DNA of 64,000 bases from Micromonospora peucetia (GTDB taxonomy: Bacteria; Actinomycetota; Actinomycetes; Mycobacteriales; Micromonosporaceae): contig NZ_FMIC01000002.1 in NCBI RefSeq assembly GCF_900091625.1, positions 3,162,001 through 3,226,000 on the forward strand. Direction: 5' to 3'. The position numbers and the translations under genes are program-made. Below the pieces are notes generated by a model. The model was not told the DNA's origin. It did not search any database and saw nothing but the letters and a program-made list of their open reading frames with translations. The first letter of the stretch is position 1. Each line of letters opens with the position of its first letter. This document shows, in pieces, positions 1 to 9,900 of the stretch.

Positions 1-524
1 TCCAGGCGGGCAGCAACGAGCAGCGGCAGGAGTCCAACCAGGGGGCCAGCTCGATCGCCGGGCTGCTCCAGACCGACGCGCCGATCAACCCGGGCAACTC
101 CGGCGGCGCCCTGGTCAACACCCGGGGCGAGGTGATCGGCATCAACACCGCCATCGCCACCGCCGGGCAGGGCAGCAGCGGCAACATCGGCGTCGGCTTC
201 GCGATCCCCAGCAACAAGGCCAAGGACGTGGCCGGCAAGCTCCAGCGGGGCGAGAAGGTCAGCCACCCGTCGCTCGGGGTCAGCGTGACCGCAGCCGAGG
301 GCGGCGGGGCACTGGTCGCCGCCGTCACCCCGGGCAGCCCCGCCGAGAAGGCCGGGTTGCAGCGTGGCGACGTGATCACCCGGTTCGGCGACAAGGCGGT
401 CAACGATTCGGACGACCTGGTCGGCGCGGTGCAGGCCGGCAAGGTCGGCGACCGGGTCGGGGTGACCTACAAGCGCAACGGCACCGAATCCAAGGCAACC
501 GTGACGCTCGCCGAGACGTCGTAA
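1..524 (+). CDS. HtrA/DegP-like serine protease, C-terminal part (5' truncated by window)
   Basis: The reading frame is open from the window edge, so only the C-terminal part is visible. It contains the trypsin-fold active-site stretch GNSGGALVN at about 90-116, with the catalytic Ser in GNSGG. A PDZ domain follows (about 270-515), with the typical [15 protein letters not shown] carboxylate-binding region. This is the arrangement of actinobacterial membrane-anchored HtrA proteases, which degrade or refold damaged envelope proteins. The catalytic His and Asp and any N-terminal anchor lie outside the window. The TAA stop at 522-524 is followed by two strong hairpins. Family assignment is firm; the exact paralogue cannot be decided. 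Confidence 0.93.
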   Translation, partial: QAGSNEQRQESNQGASSIAGLLQTDAPINPGNSGGALVNTRGEVIGINTAIATAGQGSSGNIGVGFAIPSNKAKDVAGKLQRGEKVSHPSLGVSVTAAEGGGALVAAVTPGSPAEKAGLQRGDVITRFGDKAVNDSDDLVGAVQAGKVGDRVGVTYKRNGTESKATVTLAETS

Positions 525-555
525 CCGGTAACCGAAGACATTCCTCCTCCCTCCG

Positions 556-643
556 GCGGCGGGTGGCGGGGCCAAGGGGGTTGGCTCCGTCACCCGCCGC
601 TCCCTCTTGACGGCGGTTCACCCGGTGCGGGTGAACCGCCGTC
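556..643 (+). terminator. Two consecutive stem-loops after the HtrA-like gene
   Basis: The first hairpin pairs 556-565 with 591-600 and continues inward (gccaa/ttggc). The second is a perfect 15-bp stem, 609-623 with 629-643, and a 5-nt loop. No long U-tract follows, as is usual for actinobacterial terminators. Position between the stop at 524 and the next start at 703 supports a termination role; this is inferred from structure only. Confidence 0.6.
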
Positions 644-702
644 ACCCGTCGCGCCGGCACCGTCGGAGAGGCAGGACCCGGCGAGGCGTACGGAGGGGTG
701 CG

Positions 703-1374
703 ATGACCACGGCAGCGGCCGTCCGGACGGACGGGCGGATCCAGCAGGACGTGCTCGACGAGCTGGCCTGGGACGCCCAGGTGCAGCCGAACGAGATCGG
801 GGTGACCGTCGCCGAGGGCGTGGTGACCCTGACCGGCTGGGTGGACGGGTACGCGCGGAAGTGGGCGGCGCAACGCTGCGCGCAGCGCGTACGGGGGGTG
901 CGGGCGGTCGCCGACGACGTCGAGGTGCGCCTGCCCGGCGAGGCGGGGCGTACGGACGCCGAGATCGCGATCGCGGCGAGCCGGGCGCTGGAGTGGGACA
1001 GCTTCGTCCCCGCCGAGCGGCTGGACGTCACCGTGGCCAACGGTTGGGTGATGCTGCGTGGCGAGGTGGAGTTCGGCTGGCAGCGGCGTACCGCCGAACG
1101 GGAGCTGCGCCGGCTGCGGGGCGTACGCGGCGTGACCAACCTGGTCGAGGTGCGGCCCGCCGCCAGTCCCGACGCCGAGCGGGCCCGGCGTGACCTCCAA
1201 CGGGCGTTGGGGCGCGGAATCGGCACGGAACGGGTGACCGTCGAGCTGGACGGGGACACGGTCGTGCTGACCGGGGTGGTCCGGTCCTGGTGGGAGCGGG
1301 ACGAGGCGGAACGGGTGGCCTGGTCCGCCGAGGGGGTGCGGGCGGTGCGGGACCGCCTCCTCGTGGGCGGATGA
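703..1374 (+). CDS. Protein with three BON domains
   Basis: A 223-residue protein made almost entirely of three consecutive BON (OsmY/nodulation) domains, at about residues 10-75, 85-150 and 155-222. Each repeats the pattern D-x-I-x...V-x-V-x-x-G-x-V-x-L-x-G. BON domains are thought to bind phospholipid surfaces, and stand-alone copies are often stress-induced. There is no signal peptide or membrane segment, so it is probably cytosolic. The start at 703 is chosen over an in-frame start at 607 because GGAGGGG precedes it and the extra N-terminus would be an Arg-rich run through the upstream hairpin. It appears monocistronic. Confidence 0.85.
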   Translation: MTTAAAVRTDGRIQQDVLDELAWDAQVQPNEIGVTVAEGVVTLTGWVDGYARKWAAQRCAQRVRGVRAVADDVEVRLPGEAGRTDAEIAIAASRALEWDSFVPAERLDVTVANGWVMLRGEVEFGWQRRTAERELRRLRGVRGVTNLVEVRPAASPDAERARRDLQRALGRGIGTERVTVELDGDTVVLTGVVRSWWERDEAERVAWSAEGVRAVRDRLLVGG

Positions 1375-1504
1375 CCGCCCCGGGCGTCCGGTTTGGTGAT
1401 GCCGCCGGCGGGAAACCGTGGCCGATCCCGCCGAGCAGCGGGGGCCGGTCGCGGTGCGACGGGCCCGCTGACCGATCCACAGCAGTGACCGACGGGGAGG
1501 AACC

Positions 1505-2623
1505 GTGGCCGTGAACCACCTGTCGCCCGACCGACCGGCGGAGCCGCCGTTGCGGATCGCGATGGTGGTGCCGCCATGGCTGTCGGTGCCGCCGCCCGGC
1601 TACGGCGGGCTGGAACACGTGGTGACCGGCCTGGTGGACGGGCTGGTGGACAGGGGTCACGCGGTGACCGTCTTCGGGGCGGGCCGGGAACACGGGACCG
1701 GTGCCGCGTTCGTCTCCACGGTGCCCGAGCTCCAGTTCGAACGGCTCGGCGAGGCGCTGCCCGAGCTGGCCCACCTGGCCCGGGTCAACCACCGGGTCCA
1801 CGCCGGCGACTTCGACGTCGTCCACGACCACACCACCATCGGCCCGCTGATCGCCGGTCACCGGGCGGTGCCCACCCTGGCCACCGTGCACGGCAACCCC
1901 GTCGGCGAGTACGGCGACGTGCTCAGCGAGACCGACCGGGGCGTCGGGCTGGTGGCCGTCTCGCACGCCCAGCGCCGGCTCAACCCGGGGCTACCCTGGG
2001 CCGGCACGGTGCACAACGCGTTGGACGTCCGGGGCATCCCGCACAAGACCGCACCCGGGCAGGGGCCGGTGCTCTGGCTGGCCCGCTTCAGCCCTGACAA
2101 GGGGCCGGACGTCGCCATCCGGGCGTGCCGGGCCGCCGGTTTGCCGCTGGTGCTGGCCGGCAAGTGCAACGAGCCCGCCGAGCATCGCTACTACGACGAG
2201 GTGGTCCGGCCCATGCTCGGCGAGGACGTCCGGGTGGTGCTCGACGCCGACCGGACCGAGGCGCTGCGGCTGCTGATCGAGACCCGGTGCCTGATCATGC
2301 CGATCCAGTGGGAGGAACCGTTCGGCATGGTGATGGTGGAGGCGATGGCCACCGGGACTCCGGTGGTGGCGCTGAACCGGGGTGCCGTGCCGGAACTCGT
2401 CCGGCCCGGAACGACCGGCCTGATCTGCGAGCACGTGGACGAGCTGCCGGGGGCGTTGCGCGCGGCGGCCGGCCTCGATTCGGCGGCCTGCGTCGCGCAC
2501 GTGAGGGAGAACTTCTCCACCGAACGGATGGCCGCCGGCTACGAGGCGGTGTACCGCCGCTTCACGGCGGGGACGCCCCAGTCCGCCGCAGCCCGGGAAC
2601 CGGCCCGAATCCCGGCCCGCTGA
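1505..2623 (+). CDS. Glycosyltransferase family 4 (GT-B fold)
   Basis: A 372-residue GT-B glycosyltransferase. The N-terminal acceptor domain starts with a glycine-rich loop after the first strand (PPGYGGLEHVV). The C-terminal Rossmann domain carries the GT4 signature EPFGMVMVEAMATGTPVVA, whose glutamates contact the nucleotide-sugar donor. Sugar and acceptor cannot be predicted; a role in trehalose-like solutes, glycolipids or cell-wall glycans is possible. The GTG start is preceded by GGGGAGG. It converges with the kinase gene, leaving 46 bp between stops that is almost entirely a duplicated kinase tail. No membrane segment is seen. Confidence 0.88.
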   Translation: MAVNHLSPDRPAEPPLRIAMVVPPWLSVPPPGYGGLEHVVTGLVDGLVDRGHAVTVFGAGREHGTGAAFVSTVPELQFERLGEALPELAHLARVNHRVHAGDFDVVHDHTTIGPLIAGHRAVPTLATVHGNPVGEYGDVLSETDRGVGLVAVSHAQRRLNPGLPWAGTVHNALDVRGIPHKTAPGQGPVLWLARFSPDKGPDVAIRACRAAGLPLVLAGKCNEPAEHRYYDEVVRPMLGEDVRVVLDADRTEALRLLIETRCLIMPIQWEEPFGMVMVEAMATGTPVVALNRGAVPELVRPGTTGLICEHVDELPGALRAAAGLDSAACVAHVRENFSTERMAAGYEAVYRRFTAGTPQSAAAREPARIPAR

Positions 2624-2669
2624 GCGCCGCCGGTCAGACCCGCGCGGTCCCGAGCACGCTGATCGCGCT

Positions 2670-4301
<1,632 letters not shown>

Positions 4302-4675
4302 GGGATCGCACCTACCTCGCTGTGGGAGCGCTATCAGGTTGCGCGAACACCCCGCCCCTGTCAACGCCCACCCCACCCACTCCCCGCCCCGCCCGCTTCC
4401 GGGCCCGCCCCGCTTCCGCTTCCGGTCCCCGCTTCCGGGCCCGCCCCGTTTCCGGGCCCGCCGATCATGAGGTTATCGCCCTGGATAGCGCTTTCCGGGG
4501 ACAAAAACCTCATGATCGACGAGGTGGGGCGCGTGGGGTGGGCGGGGCGGGCGGGGCGGGGGCAGCGGGGCGGGGACCGGGGGTGGGGTCGGGTGGGGAG
4601 GTGAGTGGGGGAGGTGGTGGGGGTCGGGTGGGCGGGGTGGGGGGTGGGTGTTTGGGGCGTGCCAGGATGGGGTTC
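4302..4675. other. 374-bp divergent intergenic region, C-rich then palindrome then G-rich
   Basis: This gap separates the kinase start from the patatin start. 4345-4461 is a C-rich run of CCCGCCCC and TTCCGGGCCCGCC units, 4462-4518 is a palindrome, and 4520-4660 is a G-rich run. The region therefore behaves as one large imperfect inverted structure with a strand-composition switch at the palindrome. Promoters for both genes must lie here. CAGGAT at 4663-4668, 7 nt before the ATG at 4676, could be a -10 for the patatin gene. Confidence 0.6.
4462..4518. repeat. Intergenic palindrome, GATCATGAGG-arm type (element 1)
   Basis: Perfect 13-bp arms at 4462-4474 and 4506-4518, continuing imperfectly inward to a central AGCGCT. 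Arms and centre match the element at 48976-49040. Unlike most of the others it lies between two divergent gene starts, so it is not obviously a terminator. Confidence 0.85.
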
Positions 4676-5509
4676 ATGGCGGGAGGCGTGGTGGCGTTCG
4701 TGCTCGGGGGCGGCGGAGTCCTCGGCGCGGTCGAGGTGGGCATGCTGCGGGCTCTGTTCCGGGCTGGCATCCGGCCCGACGTCGTGCTCGGCACCTCGAT
4801 CGGGGCGGTCAACGGCGCGCTGGTCGCCGCCGAGCCGTCCGAGGCGGTCACCGACCGGCTGGTCCGGCTCTGGGCCTCGCCCGAGGCGAGCGAGGTGTAC
4901 GGCGACTCGGTGGCCCGCCAGTTGCGCCGGTTCGCCGCCCGCACCCATTTGCACTCGCCCCGCCCGTTGCGCAAGCTGCTGGAGGCCGAGCTGGGCGCGG
5001 AGACCACCTTCGCCGACCTCCAGGTGCCGTTCCGCTGCTGCGCGGCCAACATCGAGCGGGCCGCCGAGCACTGGTTCGACACCGGGCCGCTGGTGCCGGC
5101 CGTGCTCGCCTCCGCCTCGGTGCCGGGGCTGCTGCCGCCGGCCCGGATCGACGACCAGCACTACATCGACGGCGGGATCGTGAACTCCATCCCGATCGGC
5201 GAGGCGGTCGCCGTGGGCGCCACCCGGATCTTCGTACTCCAGGTGGGCCGGATCGAGCGGGAGCTGAGCCCGCCCCGGCGGCCCTGGGAGATCGCCCAGG
5301 TCGCGTTCGAGATCGCCCGGCGGCACCGGTTCGCCCGGGAGATGGCGGCCCTGCCCGACGGAGTGGAGGTGCACGTGCTGCCCACCGGCGGGCTGGAGCC
5401 GCGCGACGACACGCCATGGGCGTACCGGGACATGGCTGCGGTGGGGCGACGGATCAGCCGCGCCTACACGGCCTCCCGACGCTACCTGGCGACCCAGTTG
5501 GAGCACTGA
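4676..5509 (+). CDS. Patatin-like phospholipase (RssA/NTE type)
   Basis: A 277-residue patatin. The oxyanion-hole glycine run GGGGVLGAVEVGML lies at about residues 10-23, the nucleophile elbow GTSIGA at about 41, and the catalytic Asp in DGGIV at about 163. It should hydrolyse acyl esters of membrane lipids through a Ser-Asp dyad. No signal peptide is present, so it acts inside the cell or at the inner leaflet. Its TGA overlaps the ATG of the next gene (ATGA), an acyltransferase, implying translational coupling and a joint role in removing and re-adding acyl chains. A start at 4667 is also in frame; 4676 is preferred on spacing. Confidence 0.88.
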   Translation: MAGGVVAFVLGGGGVLGAVEVGMLRALFRAGIRPDVVLGTSIGAVNGALVAAEPSEAVTDRLVRLWASPEASEVYGDSVARQLRRFAARTHLHSPRPLRKLLEAELGAETTFADLQVPFRCCAANIERAAEHWFDTGPLVPAVLASASVPGLLPPARIDDQHYIDGGIVNSIPIGEAVAVGATRIFVLQVGRIERELSPPRRPWEIAQVAFEIARRHRFAREMAALPDGVEVHVLPTGGLEPRDDTPWAYRDMAAVGRRISRAYTASRRYLATQLEH

Positions 5510-6525
5510 TGCCGCTGCCCCCACGGTGGGTGCGCCGGCTGTTCCTGGCCCCCGGCGTGGTGCTGTTGGCCTTCCTGGTGGTGACGACCCTGCCGGTCTG
5601 GGCGCTGTTCGCGGCGGCCGTCTCGCCGCTGGTCCCGGGCCGGCTGCGGCCGTTGCGCCTGCTCTGGATCGGCTGCGTCTACCTGGTCTGGGACGCGGTG
5701 GCGCTGCTCGCGCTCTTCCTGCTCTGGGTGGCCTCCGGCTTCGGCTGGCGGGTCCGGGCGCCCGCCTTCCAACGGGCGCACTACGTGCTCGCCGGCTGGT
5801 TCCTGAAGGTGCTCTTCTGGCAGGCCCGGTGGGCGCTGCACCTGAGCATCGACGTGGTGGGCACGGACCCCGACACGGCCCTGCCCGGCCGCCCCGAGCT
5901 GGTGCTCTGCCGACATGCCGGCCCGGGCGACTCGTTCATTCTGATCCACGCCCTGGTCAACTGGTTCAACCGGGAGCCGCGGATCGTGCTGAAGGACAGC
6001 CTCCAGTGGGATCCGGCGGTCGACGTGCTGCTCAACCGGCTGCCGAACCGCTTCCTCGCGCCTGGCCCGGACGGCCGGGGGTCGGTGACCGAGCAGATCG
6101 GGCACCTGGCCCGGGGCCTGGACGACGACGACGCTTTCGTGATCTTTCCGGAGGGCGGCAACTTCACACCCGGTCGCCGGCTGCGGGCCATCGACCGGCT
6201 GCGCGGCCTCGGCCTGGAACGGATGGCGCGGCGCGCGGAACGGATGCGGCATGTGCTCGCCCCGCAGCCGGGCGGGCTGCTCGCGGCGCTGGACGCCGCG
6301 CCGGACGCCGGGGTGATCTTCGTGGCGCACACCGGCCTGGACCGGATGCTCACCGTCGCCGACGTGTGGCGGGAACTGCCGATGGACAAGCGGATCGTCA
6401 TGCGCTTCTGGTCGGTGCCGCCGGAGGAGGTGCCGACCGGTCGGCAGGAGCGGATCGACTGGCTTTTTGACTGGTGGGCGCGGATCGACGAGTGGATCGC
6501 GGCCAATCGGGACGGTGCCGCGTAG
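5509..6525 (+). CDS. PlsC-like 1-acyl-glycerophosphate acyltransferase family protein
   Basis: A 338-residue membrane acyltransferase. Two or three hydrophobic helices occupy about residues 8-100. The HX4D catalytic motif appears as RHAGPGD at about 128, and the substrate motif FPEG as IFPEGGNF at about 213. Family members transfer acyl groups to lysophosphatidic acid or related lipids. The gene starts inside the stop of the patatin gene, so the two products are probably made together and may form a deacylation/reacylation pair. The stop TAG at 6523-6525 also forms the first half of the -10 hexamer of cutA. Substrate is unproven. Confidence 0.85.
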   Translation: MPLPPRWVRRLFLAPGVVLLAFLVVTTLPVWALFAAAVSPLVPGRLRPLRLLWIGCVYLVWDAVALLALFLLWVASGFGWRVRAPAFQRAHYVLAGWFLKVLFWQARWALHLSIDVVGTDPDTALPGRPELVLCRHAGPGDSFILIHALVNWFNREPRIVLKDSLQWDPAVDVLLNRLPNRFLAPGPDGRGSVTEQIGHLARGLDDDDAFVIFPEGGNFTPGRRLRAIDRLRGLGLERMARRAERMRHVLAPQPGGLLAALDAAPDAGVIFVAHTGLDRMLTVADVWRELPMDKRIVMRFWSVPPEEVPTGRQERIDWLFDWWARIDEWIAANRDGAA

Positions 6526-6534
6526 GGTGCGCTG
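6523..6534 (+). promoter_or_regulatory. Leaderless promoter -10 of cutA overlapping a stop codon
   Basis: TAGGGT at 6523-6528 is followed by exactly 6 nt and then GTG at 6535. This is the geometry of leaderless actinobacterial transcripts. The first three bases are the stop codon of the preceding gene. No Shine-Dalgarno sequence is visible. Confidence 0.55.
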
Positions 6535-6855
6535 GTGGACCAGATCTGCGTGGTGACGACGGTGGTGGACGCCCGCTCGGTCGCTGACGTGATGGCGGCC
6601 GCGGCCGTCGCCGGTCGGCTCGCGGCCTGCGCGCAGGTGGGCGGCCAGGTGGACAGCACCTACTGGTGGCGTTCCGGGGTGGAGACCAGCTCCGAATGGT
6701 CGGTGCAGTTCAAGACGGCACCGGACCGGGCCGCCGCGTTGGTGGAGCAGATCCGGGCCAGCCACCCGTACGAGGTGCCGGAGATCCTGGTGACCCGGGT
6801 GGACAGCGGCGACCCCGCCTACGCCACCTGGGTGCACGAGCAGACCCGGCCCTGA
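6535..6855 (+). CDS. cutA: CutA1 divalent-cation tolerance family protein
   Basis: A complete 106-residue CutA1 protein, the usual family length. It shows the conserved core L-A-A-C-x-Q (LAACAQVGG), the YWW segment (TYWWRSGVE) and the C-terminal HPYEVPEIL motif. CutA1 forms very stable trimers related to PII-like folds and has been linked to copper and other metal tolerance, though its molecular role remains unsettled. It follows the acyltransferase by 9 bp but probably has its own leaderless promoter. Confidence 0.92.
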   Translation: MDQICVVTTVVDARSVADVMAAAAVAGRLAACAQVGGQVDSTYWWRSGVETSSEWSVQFKTAPDRAAALVEQIRASHPYEVPEILVTRVDSGDPAYATWVHEQTRP

Positions 6856-6902
6856 GTACCCGCACTCTGGCCAGGTGATCTTCCAACCACCATGATGGCC
6901 GG

Positions 6903-9900
6903 GTGCAGAACAGCGGCTACCCCTGTCCCGCCTGCGGCGCGCCGGCCGACCTCGGCTCCGGCTGCTCCGGTTGCGGCCGGCCACCGTATCCGGCCGCCGC
7001 CGAGGTTGTCCGGCTCGACCGGGAGATCGTCGCGCTCGGCGGTGAGGTCGAGCGGGCCCGCGCGGCGTACCAGGGGCTCGTCGGCCGGCTGGGTGCGGCC
7101 CGGCAGCGTCGGGCGACACTGGCCGCCGCGGTCCGGACGGAGTTCCCCGTGACGCGCCCGGCGGTTCCCACGGCTCCGGCACCCGTGCGTCCCGTGCCGA
7201 CCGCGGCTCCGGCACCCGTGCGTCCCGTGCCGGCCGCGATGCCGGTGCCAGCCCGCCCGGTGCCGCCTGCGATGCCGGTGCCGGCCCGTCCCGCGCCGAC
7301 CGCGACCCCGATGCCGGCATGGCCGGGCCGGGGGCCGGTCGCTCCGGTCCCCGCGCCGGCCGGTGCGGGCGTCGGTGGGGCGGAGACCTCCACCCGGACC
7401 GTGCAGGGCCTGCTCTTCGTCCTCGGTGGGTTGCTGCTCGGCACCGCCGCGGTGGTCTTCACGGCGGTCGCCTGGGCGGCGGTCGGGGTCGCCGGCCGGG
7501 CCCTGATCCTGCTCGCGTTCACCGCGCTCGCCCTGGCCGCGCCGCTGGTGGCGGTCCGGCGAGGGCTGCGCGGCACCGCGGAGACCTTCGCCGCCGTCGG
7601 GCTGCTGCTGGTGCTCCTCGACGGGTACGCCGCCTGGTCGGTGGGCCTGGCCGGTGTGGCGGACTGGCCGGCCACCAGGTACGCCGCGCTGGTCGGGGGG
7701 GCCAGCGCGGCGGTCGCCGCCGGGTACGCCCGGCTCAGCGGGTTGACCGTGCCGTGGTTCGCGGCCCTGGTGACCGCGCAGCCGGTGCTGCCCCTGCTCG
7801 CCGTTGACGCCCGGCCGGACGCCGCCGGCTGGGCGATGGTCTTCCTGGGCGTGGCACTGTTCGACCTGGGGGTGCTGGTCGCGCTGCGCCGCCAGGTCTG
7901 CTCGGTGGCTGGCGGCGTTGCCCCGGTCGGCCCGGCTGGCGCCGTGGCCCCGGTCGGTCCGGCAGCCGGTGCCGTCATGGGTGCCGGCCCGGTGGCCGGG
8001 GCTGTGACCGGGGGCGGCCGGGCAGCCGGTGCGATGGCCCCGGCCGGTGGGGGGACGAGCATGGTGCCCGCGCCGCCCGGCGAGCGTCCGGCGGTGCTCG
8101 CCGGGCGCGTCCTCGCCTGGGTCGGACACGCCGGCGCGCTGCTCGTGGCCGCGTGCTGCGCGGTGGTGCCGCTGACCGTCGGCCAGGCCGCCGGCATCCC
8201 GGTGCTGGCCGGGGTGCCGATGCTGCTGGTGGCGCTGACGCTGCTCGGCACTGCGCTGCTCACCGGCGGGGCGGTGTTCCGCGCGGTGGCCGCCGCGCTG
8301 GTGGTGCCGGCGCTGGCCGGAGCGGTGATCCGCCCGATCGCCGAGCTGGGGCTGTCGCCGCTGCTCACGGCGCTGGTCCTGGTGGCGCTGGCCGGCGCGG
8401 TGCGGCTGCTGCCCGCCGGATGGCGGACCGGCCCTCGGGCCGGCGCGCTGGCGGTGGTCGGTGGGACGGGCCAATTCGCCGTACTGCTGGCCGTCGCGCT
8501 TGCGGGAGCCACCGCGGGCCGGTCGCTGCCGCCGTGGCGGGGTGCCGCCGCCGGGCCCGACCTCGGCCAGGGATGGCAGCTTCCGGTGGTGATCGCGCTG
8601 ACCGTGGCCGCCCTGGGACTCCTGCTGCCGAGGGCCGCCCGGCCGGCGCTGGCCGCGATCGGCGTGGCGGCCGTCGTGCTGGCGGTGCCCGCCAGCTGGC
8701 CGTCGCCCTGGCCTGCGGTGATGGCCCTGGACCTGGTGGCGGCCGTGGGCCTGCTGGCCGTCGCGGTGGGGCGGCCGGGCACCCGGTCCTGGACGGCCCT
8801 GACCGCGGCGGTGGCCGGGAGCGTCCTGCTCGGGCACGGCCTGCTCGTGGGGCTCGCCGCACCCGCCGGGGCGGGCGCGGCGCTCGCGGTGGTGCTGGTC
8901 GCCGGGGTCGCCGTGGCGGTGGTCGGCCGGCGCGGCACGGCCGTGCAGCGCGGGGTGGCCGGGGTGGCGCTGGCCGTCGTACCGCTCGCGGTGCCGGCCG
9001 GCGCGGTCGTCGCCCTCATCGCCGGTGCGCCGGCCTGGTGGCAGGCGCGGGCGGCCCTCGCCGCCGTCGCGCTACTGCCCGTCGGGCTGCTCGCGGTCCG
9101 CCGGCACTGGCCCGACCTGCGGGTGTACGCCTCCGTCGGGGTGGCCGTGGCGGTCGCGGCGGTCGGATTGGCGCCGGTGGTCGTACCGGCCGACGAACCG
9201 GTGACGCTCTACGCCGCCGTGACGGTCCTGCTGGCGACGCTGGGCGGTGCGGCGCGCTCCGACATCGCGCTGCGGGTGACCGGCGTCGGGCTGCTCGTGG
9301 TCTCGGTCGCCAGCGCCGTGCCGGTGGCGCTGACGGCGCTCGTCGCCCCGTACGGCGGAGTGTCGCCCTGGTCCGGTGCGCCCACGGTCGGGGCCGACCC
9401 GGGGGCGCTCCCGGTGGGCCTGGCGCTGGCCGTGCTGGCGGTGGCCGGGGTGCTGGCCGGCCTGCCGGACCGGGGCGTCGTGCGGACCGCCCCGGAGCAG
9501 CTCGGAGATGTCCCGCGTGATCCCGGAACCGGCGTCCCGGCGGTGGGTGCCGGCTGGTGGCGGCCCGCGCTGGTCGCGTTGCCGTTCGCCGCGACCGCGC
9601 TGCCCGTGCTGCTGGTGGCCGCCGGTGTGCCGTGGCCGGTGCTGCCGGTCACCACGCTGTTCGGCGGGGTGGCCGTGGTGCTGGTCGCCGCGCTGACCGC
9701 CCCGCGTCCGCTGCTTGCCCCGGTCGGGGTGCCGGTGGGGTTGGTGCTGGCGACGTCCGGGCTGCTCGGGCTGCTGGCCACCCGGGCGGGCACGATCGTC
9801 GGCCTCGGCGTGCTGGTGGTCGCGGCGACGGTGGTCGGCGTGGCCGCCCGCCGGGCCGACGCCCGCCTCGGTGGTGCCCTGGTCGCGGTGGCCGCCGCAA

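Noticed and set aside
6819..9019. Long minus-strand open frames opposite the giant membrane protein
   Set aside because: Gly/Arg/Gln-rich translations typical of antisense GC-rich frames. The plus strand gives a coherent zinc-ribbon and many TM helices.
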